Of a stretch of 29,306 nt of DNA, positions 6,914 through 15,212 are shown in pieces; positions within the stretch are counted from its first letter, which is position 1; each line of letters starts with the position of its first letter. This DNA comes from Pseudoflavonifractor sp. AF19-9AC. Lineage in GTDB: Bacteria > Bacillota > Clostridia > Oscillospirales > Oscillospiraceae. Under the pieces are notes generated by a model. That model made no database searches. It was given only the letters and a program-made list of their open reading frames with translations, and had not been told where the DNA came from. Made by a program: the position numbers and the translations under genes. The stretch spans positions 152,795 to 182,100 of the forward strand of contig NZ_QUGI01000001.1 in NCBI RefSeq assembly GCF_003478995.1. The letters run 5' to 3'.

Positions 6914-8584
6914 TTACTTCATGCCGTTCTCGTAGGCCTCGATCATCTTCTTGAACGTGTGACCCGTACGACCTCTGAGTTTAGAGAGATACTTGTCTGT
7001 TGTTTCGCCGGTAAAAATCTTGATTTGCAGGCGCATAGAGCCGTCCTCATCGGGAGTGGCGAAGATCTTGTCAATATACTGCTCCACAAACTCCTTGTTG
7101 ATTAGGCCCTGAGCCGCGTCCCGCTCCGCCTCCTGGAGCACCCGACGGATGGTATCGATGTGATTTTTGAAGTCGGAGGCGGAGTCCCGCTGCTGCTCCA
7201 GCTCCATCAGCTCCTGCCTGGCCTGTTCCAGCTCCTGTGCACATTGCTTGTTCATGGAGAGAAAATCCCGGTCAGAGAGTTCTCCCAGTGCGTTGAAGGT
7301 AAGCAGCTTCTGCTTCTTTTTCTCCACCGTGTCAATGGTGTGCTCCAGCTCCCCAATGCGCTTTGTCAGATCCCCGTCCCGGTCCAGTGATTTGTACATG
7401 GCGATGTACTCCTCAATAAGCGCTTTGGAGTCCACCTCCGTCTCGCGAAAAACCTGAAGCAACAGCGGCTTCAGCTCTTCCTCATAGATTGGAAAGGATG
7501 GGCAGGAGTCGCTGCCGTTTTTTATTTTTCCAGAGCAGACCCACTTGCTGTTTTTGTTCCCTGAGCGGTCCAAACTCTCCCGGCGGTAGTAAGCTGCCCC
7601 GCAGTGGGTGCAGTAGAGTTTCCCGGTGAGCAGGTTCTGGTGATTGCAGATGCCCTGCCGACCCTTCACGTCCTCACTGCGCTTCTTCAGCACGGCGTTG
7701 GCCTGGTCCCACAGTATTTCGTCTACGATAGCCGGGACAATCTCGCCAGTCTCGTCCTTGAACATCACCCAATCCTCGGGAGGCAAAAACTTCTGCTTTT
7801 TGGTGAACAGGTCGATGACCTTGACTTTGTTGCCCACATAATAACCCTTATACTTGGGATTGGAAATCATGCCCGACATGGTAGTGTGTGCAATCTTTTT
7901 GCCGTTGTGATTGCGGTAGCCCTTTTCCCAAAACAGAGTTTCAATCTGCTTCATGCTGTATTGTCCCGTGGCGTACAGTTCAAACAATTCACGCACCATG
8001 GGGGCTTCCTCCTCATCGATCACCAGCCGCCCGCTGTCCTTTCGGTAGCCGAAGATGCGGCTGTTACCCAGCACCACACTATTTTTGATGGCCTGTTGAT
8101 GCCCAAACTTTACCCGGCTGCTGAGCTTACGCAGCTCATCCTGGGCAATACCGGACATGATGGTAAGGCGCAGCTCACTGTCCTCATCCAGAGTATTGAT
8201 GTTGTCATTTTGAAAGAAGACACCCACCCCGGCCGTAAGCAGACGGCGGGTATAATGGATGGAGTCCAGAGTGTTTCTGGCAAAACGGGTAATCTCTTTA
8301 GTAATGATGAGATCAAACAGCCCCTTTTCCCCATCAGCCACCATCCGATGGAAGTTCTCCCGGTTCTTTGTGGTGGCTGCGGACAGGCCCTCATCAATGT
8401 AGCCCTCTACATAGGTCCACTTGGTGTTTTTCCGGATGAGGTTTTCATAGTACTGGATCTGATTGCCCAGGGAGTTGAGCTGCTCGTCTGACTCGCTGGA
8501 CACCCGAGCGTAAAAGGTCACCCGCAGAGGTAGGTCGTAAATGCTCCGTGTTTTCAATTGCTGCCGTACGCTGTGAATGTCCAT
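6914..8584 (-). CDS. Large serine recombinase (site-specific integrase)
   Basis: 556 aa. The N-terminal resolvase domain has the catalytic serine in YARVSS (S29), the conserved TKEITRFARNTLD block and QDELRKLSSRVKFG. The central Recombinase domain is at about residues 170-290. A zinc ribbon (LYCTHCG and later SDSCPS) follows at about 319-365. The long C-terminal coiled-coil region is rich in Glu, Lys and Gln. This is the architecture of integrases of transposons and integrative elements, which catalyse recombination between short att sites through a Ser-DNA link. GGAGG lies 7 nt before the ATG. The gene diverges from the unknown gene at 8758. It is at the left edge of the lower-GC block, consistent with a position near an element end. 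Confidence 0.95.
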   Translation of the reverse strand: MDIHSVRQQLKTRSIYDLPLRVTFYARVSSESDEQLNSLGNQIQYYENLIRKNTKWTYVEGYIDEGLSAATTKNRENFHRMVADGEKGLFDLIITKEITRFARNTLDSIHYTRRLLTAGVGVFFQNDNINTLDEDSELRLTIMSGIAQDELRKLSSRVKFGHQQAIKNSVVLGNSRIFGYRKDSGRLVIDEEEAPMVRELFELYATGQYSMKQIETLFWEKGYRNHNGKKIAHTTMSGMISNPKYKGYYVGNKVKVIDLFTKKQKFLPPEDWVMFKDETGEIVPAIVDEILWDQANAVLKKRSEDVKGRQGICNHQNLLTGKLYCTHCGAAYYRRESLDRSGNKNSKWVCSGKIKNGSDSCPSFPIYEEELKPLLLQVFRETEVDSKALIEEYIAMYKSLDRDGDLTKRIGELEHTIDTVEKKKQKLLTFNALGELSDRDFLSMNKQCAQELEQARQELMELEQQRDSASDFKNHIDTIRRVLQEAERDAAQGLINKEFVEQYIDKIFATPDEDGSMRLQIKIFTGETTDKYLSKLRGRTGHTFKKMIEAYENGMK

Positions 8585-8622
8585 GGTAAGTCCTCCAAAA
8601 AGTTCGTTTTATCATGTCCTAT

Positions 8623-8651
8623 ATTATAAATCTTTAGAGTAAGAACTTCAA
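8623..8651 (-). promoter_or_regulatory. Promoter of the serine recombinase
   Basis: On the minus strand TTGAAG (8646-8651) and a perfect TATAAT (8623-8628) are separated by exactly 17 bp, about 40 bp before the recombinase ATG. This is a strong sigma-A type promoter by inspection. Confidence 0.75.
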
Positions 8652-8708
8652 GAGGATTTTGGTGCCATGCAAAAGACGGCCCGCCGACCTGCCAGCTTTT
8701 CCTTATCA

Positions 8709-8736
8709 TTGCTTTTTTGCTCCAGGGCAGTATAAT
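8709..8736 (+). promoter_or_regulatory. Promoter of the unknown element gene
   Basis: TTGCTT (8709-8714) and a perfect TATAAT (8731-8736) are separated by 16 bp. The AGGAGG ribosome binding site follows at 8744-8749, so the leader is very short. It is divergent from the recombinase promoter only about 60 bp away, which would allow shared control. Confidence 0.65.
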
Positions 8737-8757
8737 GGAACAAAGGAGGCAGATTTT

Positions 8758-10473
8758 ATGAACAAAAGTCAGCGTTTCAGTGACATCTTTGAGGACCTAC
8801 CCTTTTCTGATAAGTTGGAAAAACGGATCGCTAATTTGACAAGCCTTCTTTCAGAGGCTGTTTCCTCCGGAAGTGATCGCGGCACTTTCGTGCGGATCTA
8901 CGATTGGAAAGATTCTACCGATACGATGCTGGAGATTTTGAAAAAAACTTACGCAGAACGCGTGAAGGCGTTCTGCGTTGATCCGCCTTCAATTACATTT
9001 GCAACAAAAAATGGCCAAAGAATTGACTGCGACTATCTTTGTGTGGAGCATAAACGGCTCTATTTTATTCCGTCTGATCGAGCCTCCCTCCGGCGTTTTA
9101 TCTATTTTGAAATTTATTATGACGAATATATTGTTTCTTGTTTGATGGATGCTCTCTCTTTCCATAAAAACGTCCCAATGGACGCTTTGGAAATGGATAC
9201 CGCCGAGTGGGCGCACGCCAAATTACAGATGAAGCTGTGGAATGAGGTTTTTTTGCCCGACATTGAGGAAATTGATCTTTCCGACACGGGGCCGTTATAT
9301 CAGCCGGCCATTCAGCGGTTAGAAACTTACTCGGATCTGTGGGATGCCAACATTCCGGCAGTGCTGCCACCGATTGAACCGATCTGGGTATTACTTACCT
9401 ATCTTCATCTGCTTCAAATCATGCCGTTTCTCTCCCCAAAACAGGTTCCCTGCTATGTCATTCATTTTGTATGTGCGCAGAACACTGACACATTTGTCCG
9501 AAATCTCTGCGCATTTCTCTCTGCATACTGGCAGGAAGATCGGGTGATGAATCGGCCTGTTTCCGTATCCCAGACATACCTTAAAAAAGAGCCGGGAAAA
9601 GATATTGCCGGAGCCGTTCAGCCGTATATCCTGCGGCCAAACCGTGCCAACAGCAAGGCCCTGCAAGAGATAGAGCGCGATGTACTTGACTATGATCGTT
9701 TACAGGTGCGGTCTTGGGAGCAGCACCCTTTCCTTAACACAGTCCCGATCATAGTGGCGGATGAAAAGCACGACTCCCAGGTCTTTTTGGACATCTCCGT
9801 TGATGGCAATATGGAATTCCCTGATGCCGCAGATGTAAGAAATGGCTTTTTGAGGTTTTGGTCCCAGTTGTATCGACATTTTTTCCCTTCGGGCAGAGTA
9901 GACCGCAAAAAGCTGAACAGGAGCTATGAAACAATGGACAGCCAGGTTTCCGCTCAGCTTTCTGAACCAAATCGAGTAGATCTGCAGCCACAGTTATATT
10001 CCTTGTGTGTCTGGTTCTGCCTGATGTACAATCAAAAGTCCATCGTCCGCAAAAAAATAAAATTAACAGATGACAAGCTTCTGTGGCTTCATGATTTGGA
10101 GAATTCCTGGAAGAAAAAAGATGTCTCCTTAGAAAGTGCCGTAAGCACTCTGCTGGATATCATCACAGCAGAGTGGAGGCAGCACCCGGGGACGCTTCCA
10201 CGGTCGAAGGAAGCGTGGGATCAAAACGATCTTGGCTTTATCAAGGTAGACATATCCGGCGAGGCCTGCCTAATCCGAAAGCCGGACTATTTTAAAAAAT
10301 TGATTAAAGAATCATGCGCTGATTTTCATACTGACGATATCATCAGTCATTTGGCAAAAGAAGGGTATCTCAGAACCAACGGAAACGAACCAACCTGCGT
10401 ATATAAAATTGAAAAGAAGAAAAGCGTTAGGACCTATGCGCTCTATTTTAATCGTCTGCCAATGGATTCATAG
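8758..10473 (+). CDS. Unknown 571-residue protein of the integrative element
   Basis: I do not recognise the family. The ATG at 8758 has AGGAGG 8 nt upstream; a longer frame back to 8659 lacks a site and overlaps the promoter. No signal peptide, clear membrane segment or Walker A motif is visible. The middle contains the hydrophobic strand-like stretches IWVLLTYLHLLQIMPFL and VPCYVIHFVC, then VPIIVADEK. The last 70 residues (ACLIRKPDYFKKLIKES to YALYFNRL) look like the winged-helix end seen in DUF927-type element ATPases. A degenerate ATPase of that class is one possibility, with low confidence. Base composition is clearly more AT-rich than the housekeeping flanks, which supports transfer. 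A strong terminator follows. Confidence 0.8.
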   Translation: MNKSQRFSDIFEDLPFSDKLEKRIANLTSLLSEAVSSGSDRGTFVRIYDWKDSTDTMLEILKKTYAERVKAFCVDPPSITFATKNGQRIDCDYLCVEHKRLYFIPSDRASLRRFIYFEIYYDEYIVSCLMDALSFHKNVPMDALEMDTAEWAHAKLQMKLWNEVFLPDIEEIDLSDTGPLYQPAIQRLETYSDLWDANIPAVLPPIEPIWVLLTYLHLLQIMPFLSPKQVPCYVIHFVCAQNTDTFVRNLCAFLSAYWQEDRVMNRPVSVSQTYLKKEPGKDIAGAVQPYILRPNRANSKALQEIERDVLDYDRLQVRSWEQHPFLNTVPIIVADEKHDSQVFLDISVDGNMEFPDAADVRNGFLRFWSQLYRHFFPSGRVDRKKLNRSYETMDSQVSAQLSEPNRVDLQPQLYSLCVWFCLMYNQKSIVRKKIKLTDDKLLWLHDLENSWKKKDVSLESAVSTLLDIITAEWRQHPGTLPRSKEAWDQNDLGFIKVDISGEACLIRKPDYFKKLIKESCADFHTDDIISHLAKEGYLRTNGNEPTCVYKIEKKKSVRTYALYFNRLPMDS

Positions 10474-10487
10474 TCTGTACCTTCGCA

Positions 10488-10540
10488 AGTGTTTTTCAAA
10501 CATTTTTTCGGTTACATCTCCTTGTAACCAGAAAAACACT
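10488..10540 (+). other. Nested hairpin after the unknown gene
   Basis: AGTGTTTTTC (10488-10497) pairs with 10531-10540, and inside it GGTTACA (10510-10516) pairs with TGTAACC (10523-10529) around a 6-nt loop. It lies directly upstream of the intrinsic terminator and could be part of the 3' end structure of the mRNA. Confidence 0.4.
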
Positions 10541-10562
10541 GTATTTTATAACTATTTTAAGT

Positions 10563-10609
10563 CACTCCAAGGAATAGGCTCTTCCAAGCCTGCCTTGGAG
10601 TGTTTTTTT
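10563..10609 (+). terminator. Intrinsic terminator of the unknown gene
   Basis: CACTCCAAGG (10563-10572) pairs perfectly with CCTTGGAGTG (10593-10602) and is followed by seven T. This is a textbook rho-independent terminator about 90 bp after the stop codon at 10473. The remaining DNA to 10833 shows only a weak TTGACA-like hexamer at 10787-10792 and no supported gene. Confidence 0.88.
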
Positions 10610-10833
10610 CGGTCCGTCGCTTTTCTTTGGACGCAGTTACGGGTTACGAAAAAATCTTCTCCGCTCATTTGACATAGTAAATCGCTTCTAAGCCGCCCTG
10701 CCGGGTCCGTCGGCCATACCGCGCCCGCCTCCTCACAACAGAGAAAACGTCCTTCTCTTTATGGTTTTCACAGGCCGTTTTCATTTTTGACAAGGCCTCT
10801 AACAAGTCTAAAAATGTAAAAGGAGGCCTACCT

Positions 10834-11016
10834 GTGAACCAACCTGCTCAGAATCAGGCCGAAATAATTTGGTTCCACTATTTTAACGAAACCGCCTTCA
10901 GGGCCGGACTCATTACTCAGAAGGAGAGGGACTTACTTCATCTGCGGATCCAGACCAGGCATCCGAAGCACACAGGAAAACAGCGCCCGGATGCTACTCC
11001 GGAAAAAGGCACATAA
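10834..11016 (+). CDS. Small helical protein with AGLIT motif
   Basis: 60 aa, starting at GTG with AGGAGG 7 nt upstream (10821-10826), which is the main support for it being a gene. The core FNETAFRAGLITQKERDLLHLRI resembles the short amphipathic AGLITxxE helices of SHOCT-like small proteins often encoded beside clostridial serine recombinases. That comparison is from memory of the pattern. The C-terminal third is basic and Pro-rich. Function is unknown; a role in element control or protein tethering is a guess. A hairpin overlaps its stop codon. Confidence 0.6.
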   Translation: MNQPAQNQAEIIWFHYFNETAFRAGLITQKERDLLHLRIQTRHPKHTGKQRPDATPEKGT

Positions 11017-11039
11017 AGTCAGTTTGCTCCTGTGCCTTT
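11005..11039 (+). terminator. Hairpin across the stop of the small protein gene
   Basis: AAAGGCACA (11005-11013) pairs with TGTGCCTTT (11031-11039). On the plus strand the following bases are CGTT rather than a T-run, so termination would be weak. On the minus strand the stem is followed by a short T-run. Confidence 0.45.
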
Positions 11040-11107
11040 CGTTGGGCCCCTATTAAGTTATACCTAGACTGTCACATTTTTCCTTAATTTACGATTTATC
11101 CCGCCTC

Positions 11108-11137
11108 TTGAGGCGTTTTAATCCGAAATTCTATTCT
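11108..11137 (+). promoter_or_regulatory. Possible promoter of the helicase-replication gene pair
   Basis: TTGAGG (11108-11113) and TATTCT (11132-11137) are separated by 18 bp, about 110 bp ahead of the GTG start at 11249. Only a moderate match. Confidence 0.35.
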
Positions 11138-11248
11138 GAGCGCCACAGGGAAAACGTTCACCATGTGGCATTAAAAAAAGATTACCCCCCTAACAGGGTT
11201 ATAGAGCCATGTCGGTTATGGTTTCATCACAATTTAGGAGGTATTTCT

Positions 11249-12535
11249 GTGAAATTTAACTACAATCTCAAGTATGCCATGGAACAGTTACATATCAAAA
11301 CATTACGCAAACATCAAATTAAACCCATCGACAGCATCCTGAACAGACAGGATACCTTGGTTATTTCTCCCACAGGTTCGGGTAAATCAGCAATTTTTCA
11401 ATGCACAGCTCTGGTCATGCATAAGAAGACTCGTGCCTGGACTTTGGTGATCGAACCCACCATCTCTCTTATGCTGGATCAGGTGGAAACGCTCAACTCT
11501 CTAGGCATCGGAGCCGAATGGATCTCTGGCACACACCCCATGAAGACGACCAGCATTACTTATCTCACCGATGAAGGCAAGGAGCGTCGCATTCAAATCG
11601 ACGCTCCTTTTCTCTATGTAACCCCCGAACGACTTGCCTCCCCATCATTTCGGAAAGCCGTTGCCCATAATCCCCCCGGTATGGTGGTCATCGATGAGGC
11701 CCACTGCATCCTTGAATGGGGATATACGTTCCGCTCCAGCTACTTAAAAATTTCCGACTTCATCGCCCAACTGAAACACCGTCCGGTCGTCGCTGCCTTT
11801 ACCGCTACAGCGCCAGAGTCTTATCGTGAGGAAATCTGCCGTTTACTGAAACTACGAGAGCCTAAGATTTTTTCAAACAGCCTGGTGCGGCCAAACCTCA
11901 TCTTACTGCATGAGAATTGTTCGAAGTTTTCCATAAAGCAGCGGCTGTCCAAAGTGAAGTACTGTGCAAAAAAATATGGTCAAGACGGCCGAGTTGTCAT
12001 CTACTGCGCTACACGCAAATACGTAGATATGGTGGCCAACTATCTCACAGGTCAGTTTCCAGGTGAGGTTGTCAAATGTCATGCCTACATGGATTCAGGC
12101 AAACAAGAGAAAAACGAGGTAGCCTTTATCCGTGGTAAAAAGAGAATTATGGTGGCCACTACAGCTTTTGGAATGGGCGTTGATGTGTCGGATATCCGCT
12201 TGGTCATTCACTTTAACCTGCCTCTAAGTGTTATCGACTACTACCAACAGATTGGACGAGCGGGCCGGGATGGCAACAAGGCCCACGCCGTACTGCTGTA
12301 CCACCCTGACGATATTGATTTAGCCAAACATATTGTCTCGAAAGAAAACCTCACGGATGATGTCAAGAAATGGCTTGCGAGACGAATTCAGGAAATGGCA
12401 GATCTTGCGGAGAGTAGTTCTTGTATCATGCAGCAGATGCTCTCTGCGCTGGGGGAGAAACACCCTAAAACCTGCCGTCATTGCACAAACTGTCAGCGAA
12501 TGAGGAGAGGTTACGATGCACCTGCAGAAGATTAA
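11249..12535 (+). CDS. RecQ-like ATP-dependent DNA helicase, short form
   Basis: 428 aa. Superfamily 2 motifs occur in order: SPTGSGKS (I), VIDEAHCILEWG (II, DEAH), AAFTATAPE (III), VIYCATRKYVD (IV), VATTAFGMGVDVSDIR (V) and QQIGRAGRDG (VI). The end carries one Cys followed 17 residues later by CRHCTNC, matching the RecQ zinc-binding subdomain. The winged-helix RQC and HRDC domains of full-length RecQ are absent. I chose GTG at 11249, which has AGGAGG 7 nt upstream; the longer frame from 11108 has no site and a poor N-terminus. The gene overlaps the following replication gene by 20 bp. A 3'-5' unwinding role during element replication is inferred from this pairing. Confidence 0.88.
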   Translation: MKFNYNLKYAMEQLHIKTLRKHQIKPIDSILNRQDTLVISPTGSGKSAIFQCTALVMHKKTRAWTLVIEPTISLMLDQVETLNSLGIGAEWISGTHPMKTTSITYLTDEGKERRIQIDAPFLYVTPERLASPSFRKAVAHNPPGMVVIDEAHCILEWGYTFRSSYLKISDFIAQLKHRPVVAAFTATAPESYREEICRLLKLREPKIFSNSLVRPNLILLHENCSKFSIKQRLSKVKYCAKKYGQDGRVVIYCATRKYVDMVANYLTGQFPGEVVKCHAYMDSGKQEKNEVAFIRGKKRIMVATTAFGMGVDVSDIRLVIHFNLPLSVIDYYQQIGRAGRDGNKAHAVLLYHPDDIDLAKHIVSKENLTDDVKKWLARRIQEMADLAESSSCIMQQMLSALGEKHPKTCRHCTNCQRMRRGYDAPAED

Positions 12536-13598
12536 GGCTGGAATTCACACCATTGAATTGTATGCTGCTAACCTGAAATATTGCGAGACACAAAAGGTTG
12601 TTGACCACCTGACGGACCAGAAGGCGATTCAACTGCGCAACTCTGATCCCTATAACATCGACCGCCGGATGAAGAGCAGTTACCTCATTGACCAGGGCAT
12701 AAACATGAGAATCCACCAGAGCCATAAGAAATCCAACGGGATCTCTTTTGCTGTCAATCCGTCCACCTTGTTATCCTCAGAATATCAGCCCTTGAAGCTT
12801 TTTAAGCCGACAAAGAGCAACGTGCGGGAGCTCTTGGAGCAATTTAAGGAAGTATTAGATGAGGTTCAACTGTCCCACCACGGTAAACTCGTCGTAACCC
12901 CGGAAGAGTTAAGCCTTAGCCGGATGGACTTAACCGTAGACCTCTATTTTAGCAAGGATGTGAATCTCGCCTCGCTCATCCGTATTTTCCGAAAATCCAA
13001 GTGCCCGCGATATTATAAGCGCCATGAATTGAAAGGAGAGAAAAAACACTATTTTTCTATTAAAACAAAAAAGGCCTGCTTTAAGGTCTATGACAAAATA
13101 TACGAGCTAAAGAAGTTTGATCGGTGTCCTCCTGAAAGGCAAGACCAGAAAATTCTTCGCCTTGAAATTACACTAAAACGTGAGAAGTTTTTGAAGTGTT
13201 TTAACCTGAAACGAGACGACGATCTGTACACCATGCTTAACGCCGGGTACAAGCAGATTCGCTACGTGCTCTATCAGTACCTGGGCAAGATGTTTCCTGC
13301 CTGTGGTACGCATTGGACATATGAAAAAGCAGTAAGAAAAATTAAATGGAGCGATTTGGAACAAACCGCCAAGGAGCAGATGTTGTTTTTGGTGGAAAAG
13401 ACGAGCCGCGGTGCTGGACTGGACACCGCAGCTCGTAAATGGGAGGAAGCTTATAGGGTTGTTAAGAAAAAAGAGTTTGATAAAATGATGCGGATGTTTG
13501 ATAAGATCGATGTGAATCCTATCACACTCGGAGCCAAAGAAGGTGAAATTCCATGCCTACGGAAAATGCTTGAAGCAGTCAAATTTCCTGGTACATAA
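12516..13598 (+). CDS. Probable rolling-circle replication initiator (G2P/RstA-like)
   Basis: 360 aa. The layout resembles filamentous-phage and plasmid replication initiators. An N-terminal segment ends in FAVNPSTLL, then come LSRMDLTVDLYF, KVYDKIYEL and ILRLEITLKREKF, the block order known for gene II/RstA-like proteins. Such proteins nick one strand with a tyrosine and start rolling-circle synthesis; I could not fix the nicking Tyr or a clear HUH motif by eye. The start has AGGAGAGG just upstream and lies inside the helicase gene (20-bp overlap), so the two are translated together. The C-terminal third is Lys-rich. A long hairpin follows. The alternative is another DNA-processing protein of the same element. 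Confidence 0.6.
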   Translation: MHLQKIKAGIHTIELYAANLKYCETQKVVDHLTDQKAIQLRNSDPYNIDRRMKSSYLIDQGINMRIHQSHKKSNGISFAVNPSTLLSSEYQPLKLFKPTKSNVRELLEQFKEVLDEVQLSHHGKLVVTPEELSLSRMDLTVDLYFSKDVNLASLIRIFRKSKCPRYYKRHELKGEKKHYFSIKTKKACFKVYDKIYELKKFDRCPPERQDQKILRLEITLKREKFLKCFNLKRDDDLYTMLNAGYKQIRYVLYQYLGKMFPACGTHWTYEKAVRKIKWSDLEQTAKEQMLFLVEKTSRGAGLDTAARKWEEAYRVVKKKEFDKMMRMFDKIDVNPITLGAKEGEIPCLRKMLEAVKFPGT

Positions 13599-13630
13599 AA
13601 AGCACCCTCCATTGCAATCGTAACACTCAG

Positions 13631-13667
13631 TCCCTGGAGTTAGGCATGACATGCCTAACTCCGGGGA
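13631..13667 (+). terminator. Long hairpin after the replication gene
   Basis: An almost perfect inverted repeat pairs 13631-13648 with 13650-13667 (one G-T pair). It is followed by CTTCTTT and lies 32 bp after the stop codon. It is most simply the operon terminator. In an element using rolling-circle replication an 18-bp palindrome could also be an origin feature. Confidence 0.6.
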
Positions 13668-14590
13668 CTTCTTTGCATACTGTCCCTTTTATGCCCTCTT
13701 TTGTCCTAGCGCATCCCTATCAACTGATCGGTCCGATCTGCCATGAATAAGGGAATGTTCAGCATATTGTCATCCAGCTTCAAGTTATCCAGCGAGAAAC
13801 GCTTCCGGAGGTCGATGATTTGCCTGTCTGTGGCTGATGCGTGGTCAAAGATGATCAGGCAACATACAAAGCAGAGAAAAGAATGCAAAAAAGTTAAAAA
13901 ACCAGATGCTTTCTTTTGAAAGAAGCGGATTTTATAATAGATGATACAGGACTTGAAGTTGGAAATATATAGCCCTTGTGTTTTGGAATAAAATTGTCCT
14001 ATACCATGGACGGGTCAAGAAATCCAGAGTTCCTTTGTGCCATCTGTTTTTTATGGGAGATTTTCTCCTTGAGGGAAAGCTTTTTCCTTTGGCCTCTTAC
14101 TGCAGACTGGCAAGGTCTAGGGTAACTCCCAACGGGAGTGCGGGGCTATGAACGCACAAAGAAGGGTGCGAAAAGTTCCTTCTGTGCCTGCTCCATACAG
14201 ATAACAAACTTTTCGCACCCTCAAACAAGTGCTCGTATTCTTTTTCGTGGGCATCCGAAAAAGTCAACATCTTCGGTGCAGCACCACAGCATCAAAGGAA
14301 AAGACAGCCGATGAACATAGTCCTCTTGCTGTCCCCTGAAACGGAGACAACAGCCGCAGGGCATTGCCCTGGCGGAAAACGGCTGAAGCATACAAGCCTA
14401 ACAGTGTGCGCAATGCGAGATACCTCCCTCGTTCACAGGTGAATCCTGCCCCGGAGTTCCACCGAGTACGCGCAAAGAATCAATAACAAATTCCATACAC
14501 CACAACATATTGCGCCTGTCAATGCCGATGAACCATATATATGATATTAACTGGAAGGTTTTCTCCACTTTTTTCGACAGAAAATAAAAA
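13668..14590. other. About 0.9 kb without a supported gene, likely decayed mobile DNA
   Basis: I see no gene with a ribosome binding site here. A 60-codon minus frame (13706-13888) starts only at TTG and looks like the C-terminal remnant of a larger protein. A 57-codon minus frame (14097-14270) and an unbroken 96-codon plus frame without an early ATG (14152-14439) overlap each other. Several hairpins are present, including CTCCC with GGGAG near 14127 and the 14-bp inverted repeat listed separately. The right end of the insertion probably lies in or near this stretch. Confidence 0.4.
14164..14220. repeat. 14-bp perfect inverted repeat
   Basis: GGGTGCGAAAAGTT (14164-14177) is the exact reverse complement of 14207-14220, with 29 bp between the arms. 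It may form an RNA or DNA cruciform hairpin, or be a binding site for an element protein. No poly-T run follows on either strand. Confidence 0.7.
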
Positions 14591-14621
14591 GCCGCCTCCA
14601 CAGCTTATATGTGGAAGCGGC
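14591..14621 (-). terminator. Intrinsic terminator of the envelope operon / receiver-like B
   Basis: GCCGC plus TCCACA (14591-14602) pairs with TGTGGA plus GCGGC (14610-14621), with one mismatch. On the minus strand it is followed by TTTTTATTT. It lies 110 bp after the stop of the receiver-like gene and probably ends the whole minus-strand cluster. Confidence 0.8.
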
Positions 14622-14730
14622 CTTATGCCAGATCGTGCGGGACATAATTTTTTCTCAACTGAAAGGCGGAGACGCCTAACAGCGGATGCGTCCTATGTTC
14701 CTATTGAAACTCATTTTACAACAACAAAAT

Positions 14731-15108
14731 TTATAATGCCTCTAACTTGGCAAGCAGATAGGTCAGAGAACTGTCATAAAAGACAAAATCATTTGCTAAA
14801 CCAGCATTTTTGGTGTCCACGGCCACTTTGCGCACAACGGCTTGTTCCGGTCGGACAAGGAGCAGAATTTTTACATCCTGCTTATTCTGCTGGATGGATT
14901 GACAAAGTTCAACTGCCTGATCCATGTCCATTTGATCTGCAATATCCAGGATCGCCACATCGGCATGGAAAACATCAACGCCGACGACAGCCTGTGAATA
15001 ATTGAGCTGGGCAGCCCATAGGAAATCAAGCTCCGGCTTTGACTGAAAGGCCGCCGACAATCCCTGCCCGAGCATCTTATTGGATGATATAAATAGAACT
15101 GTTTTCAT
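14731..15108 (-). CDS. Stand-alone receiver-like protein B
   Basis: 125 aa. The start MKTVLFISS and the end NDFVFYDSSLTYLLAKLEAL are closely similar to protein A at 28008-28385, which has exactly the same length. The overall pattern fits a response-regulator receiver fold: beta-1 at the N-terminus, ADVAILDIAD where the phosphoacceptor strand should be, ILLLVRPE, then FVFYD. The acidic pair after beta-1 is missing and the invariant Lys (YKS in the nearby LuxR regulator) is Asp here, so it is probably a pseudo-receiver, although an Asp remains in ILDIAD. I chose the ATG at 15108 because it matches the start of protein A. It follows the DUF6935 gene by 104 bp and precedes a terminator. Confidence 0.75.
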   Translation of the reverse strand: MKTVLFISSNKMLGQGLSAAFQSKPELDFLWAAQLNYSQAVVGVDVFHADVAILDIADQMDMDQAVELCQSIQQNKQDVKILLLVRPEQAVVRKVAVDTKNAGLANDFVFYDSSLTYLLAKLEAL

Positions 15109-15212
15109 GATCGGCATCCTCTATCCAACATAAACGTTTTCCTGATTGATTTCGATGGGTATCCTGCCCCTCAGTCACACGATGGGATTCCTTGGCGAAT
15201 CCTCCCGTTGGT

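Noticed and set aside
7604..8491. Plus-strand open frame of 295 codons inside the recombinase
   Set aside because: Antisense shadow of an unmistakable serine recombinase.
13706..13888. 60-codon minus-strand frame
   Set aside because: Starts only at TTG without a ribosome site. The C-terminal half looks protein-like, so it may be a remnant, but it is not supported as a gene.
14097..14270. 57-codon minus-strand frame starting at ATG 14270
   Set aside because: No ribosome site, overlaps an inverted repeat and another open frame on the plus strand.
14541..15005. Plus-strand open frame of 154 codons
   Set aside because: Mostly antisense to receiver-like B and spans its terminator.
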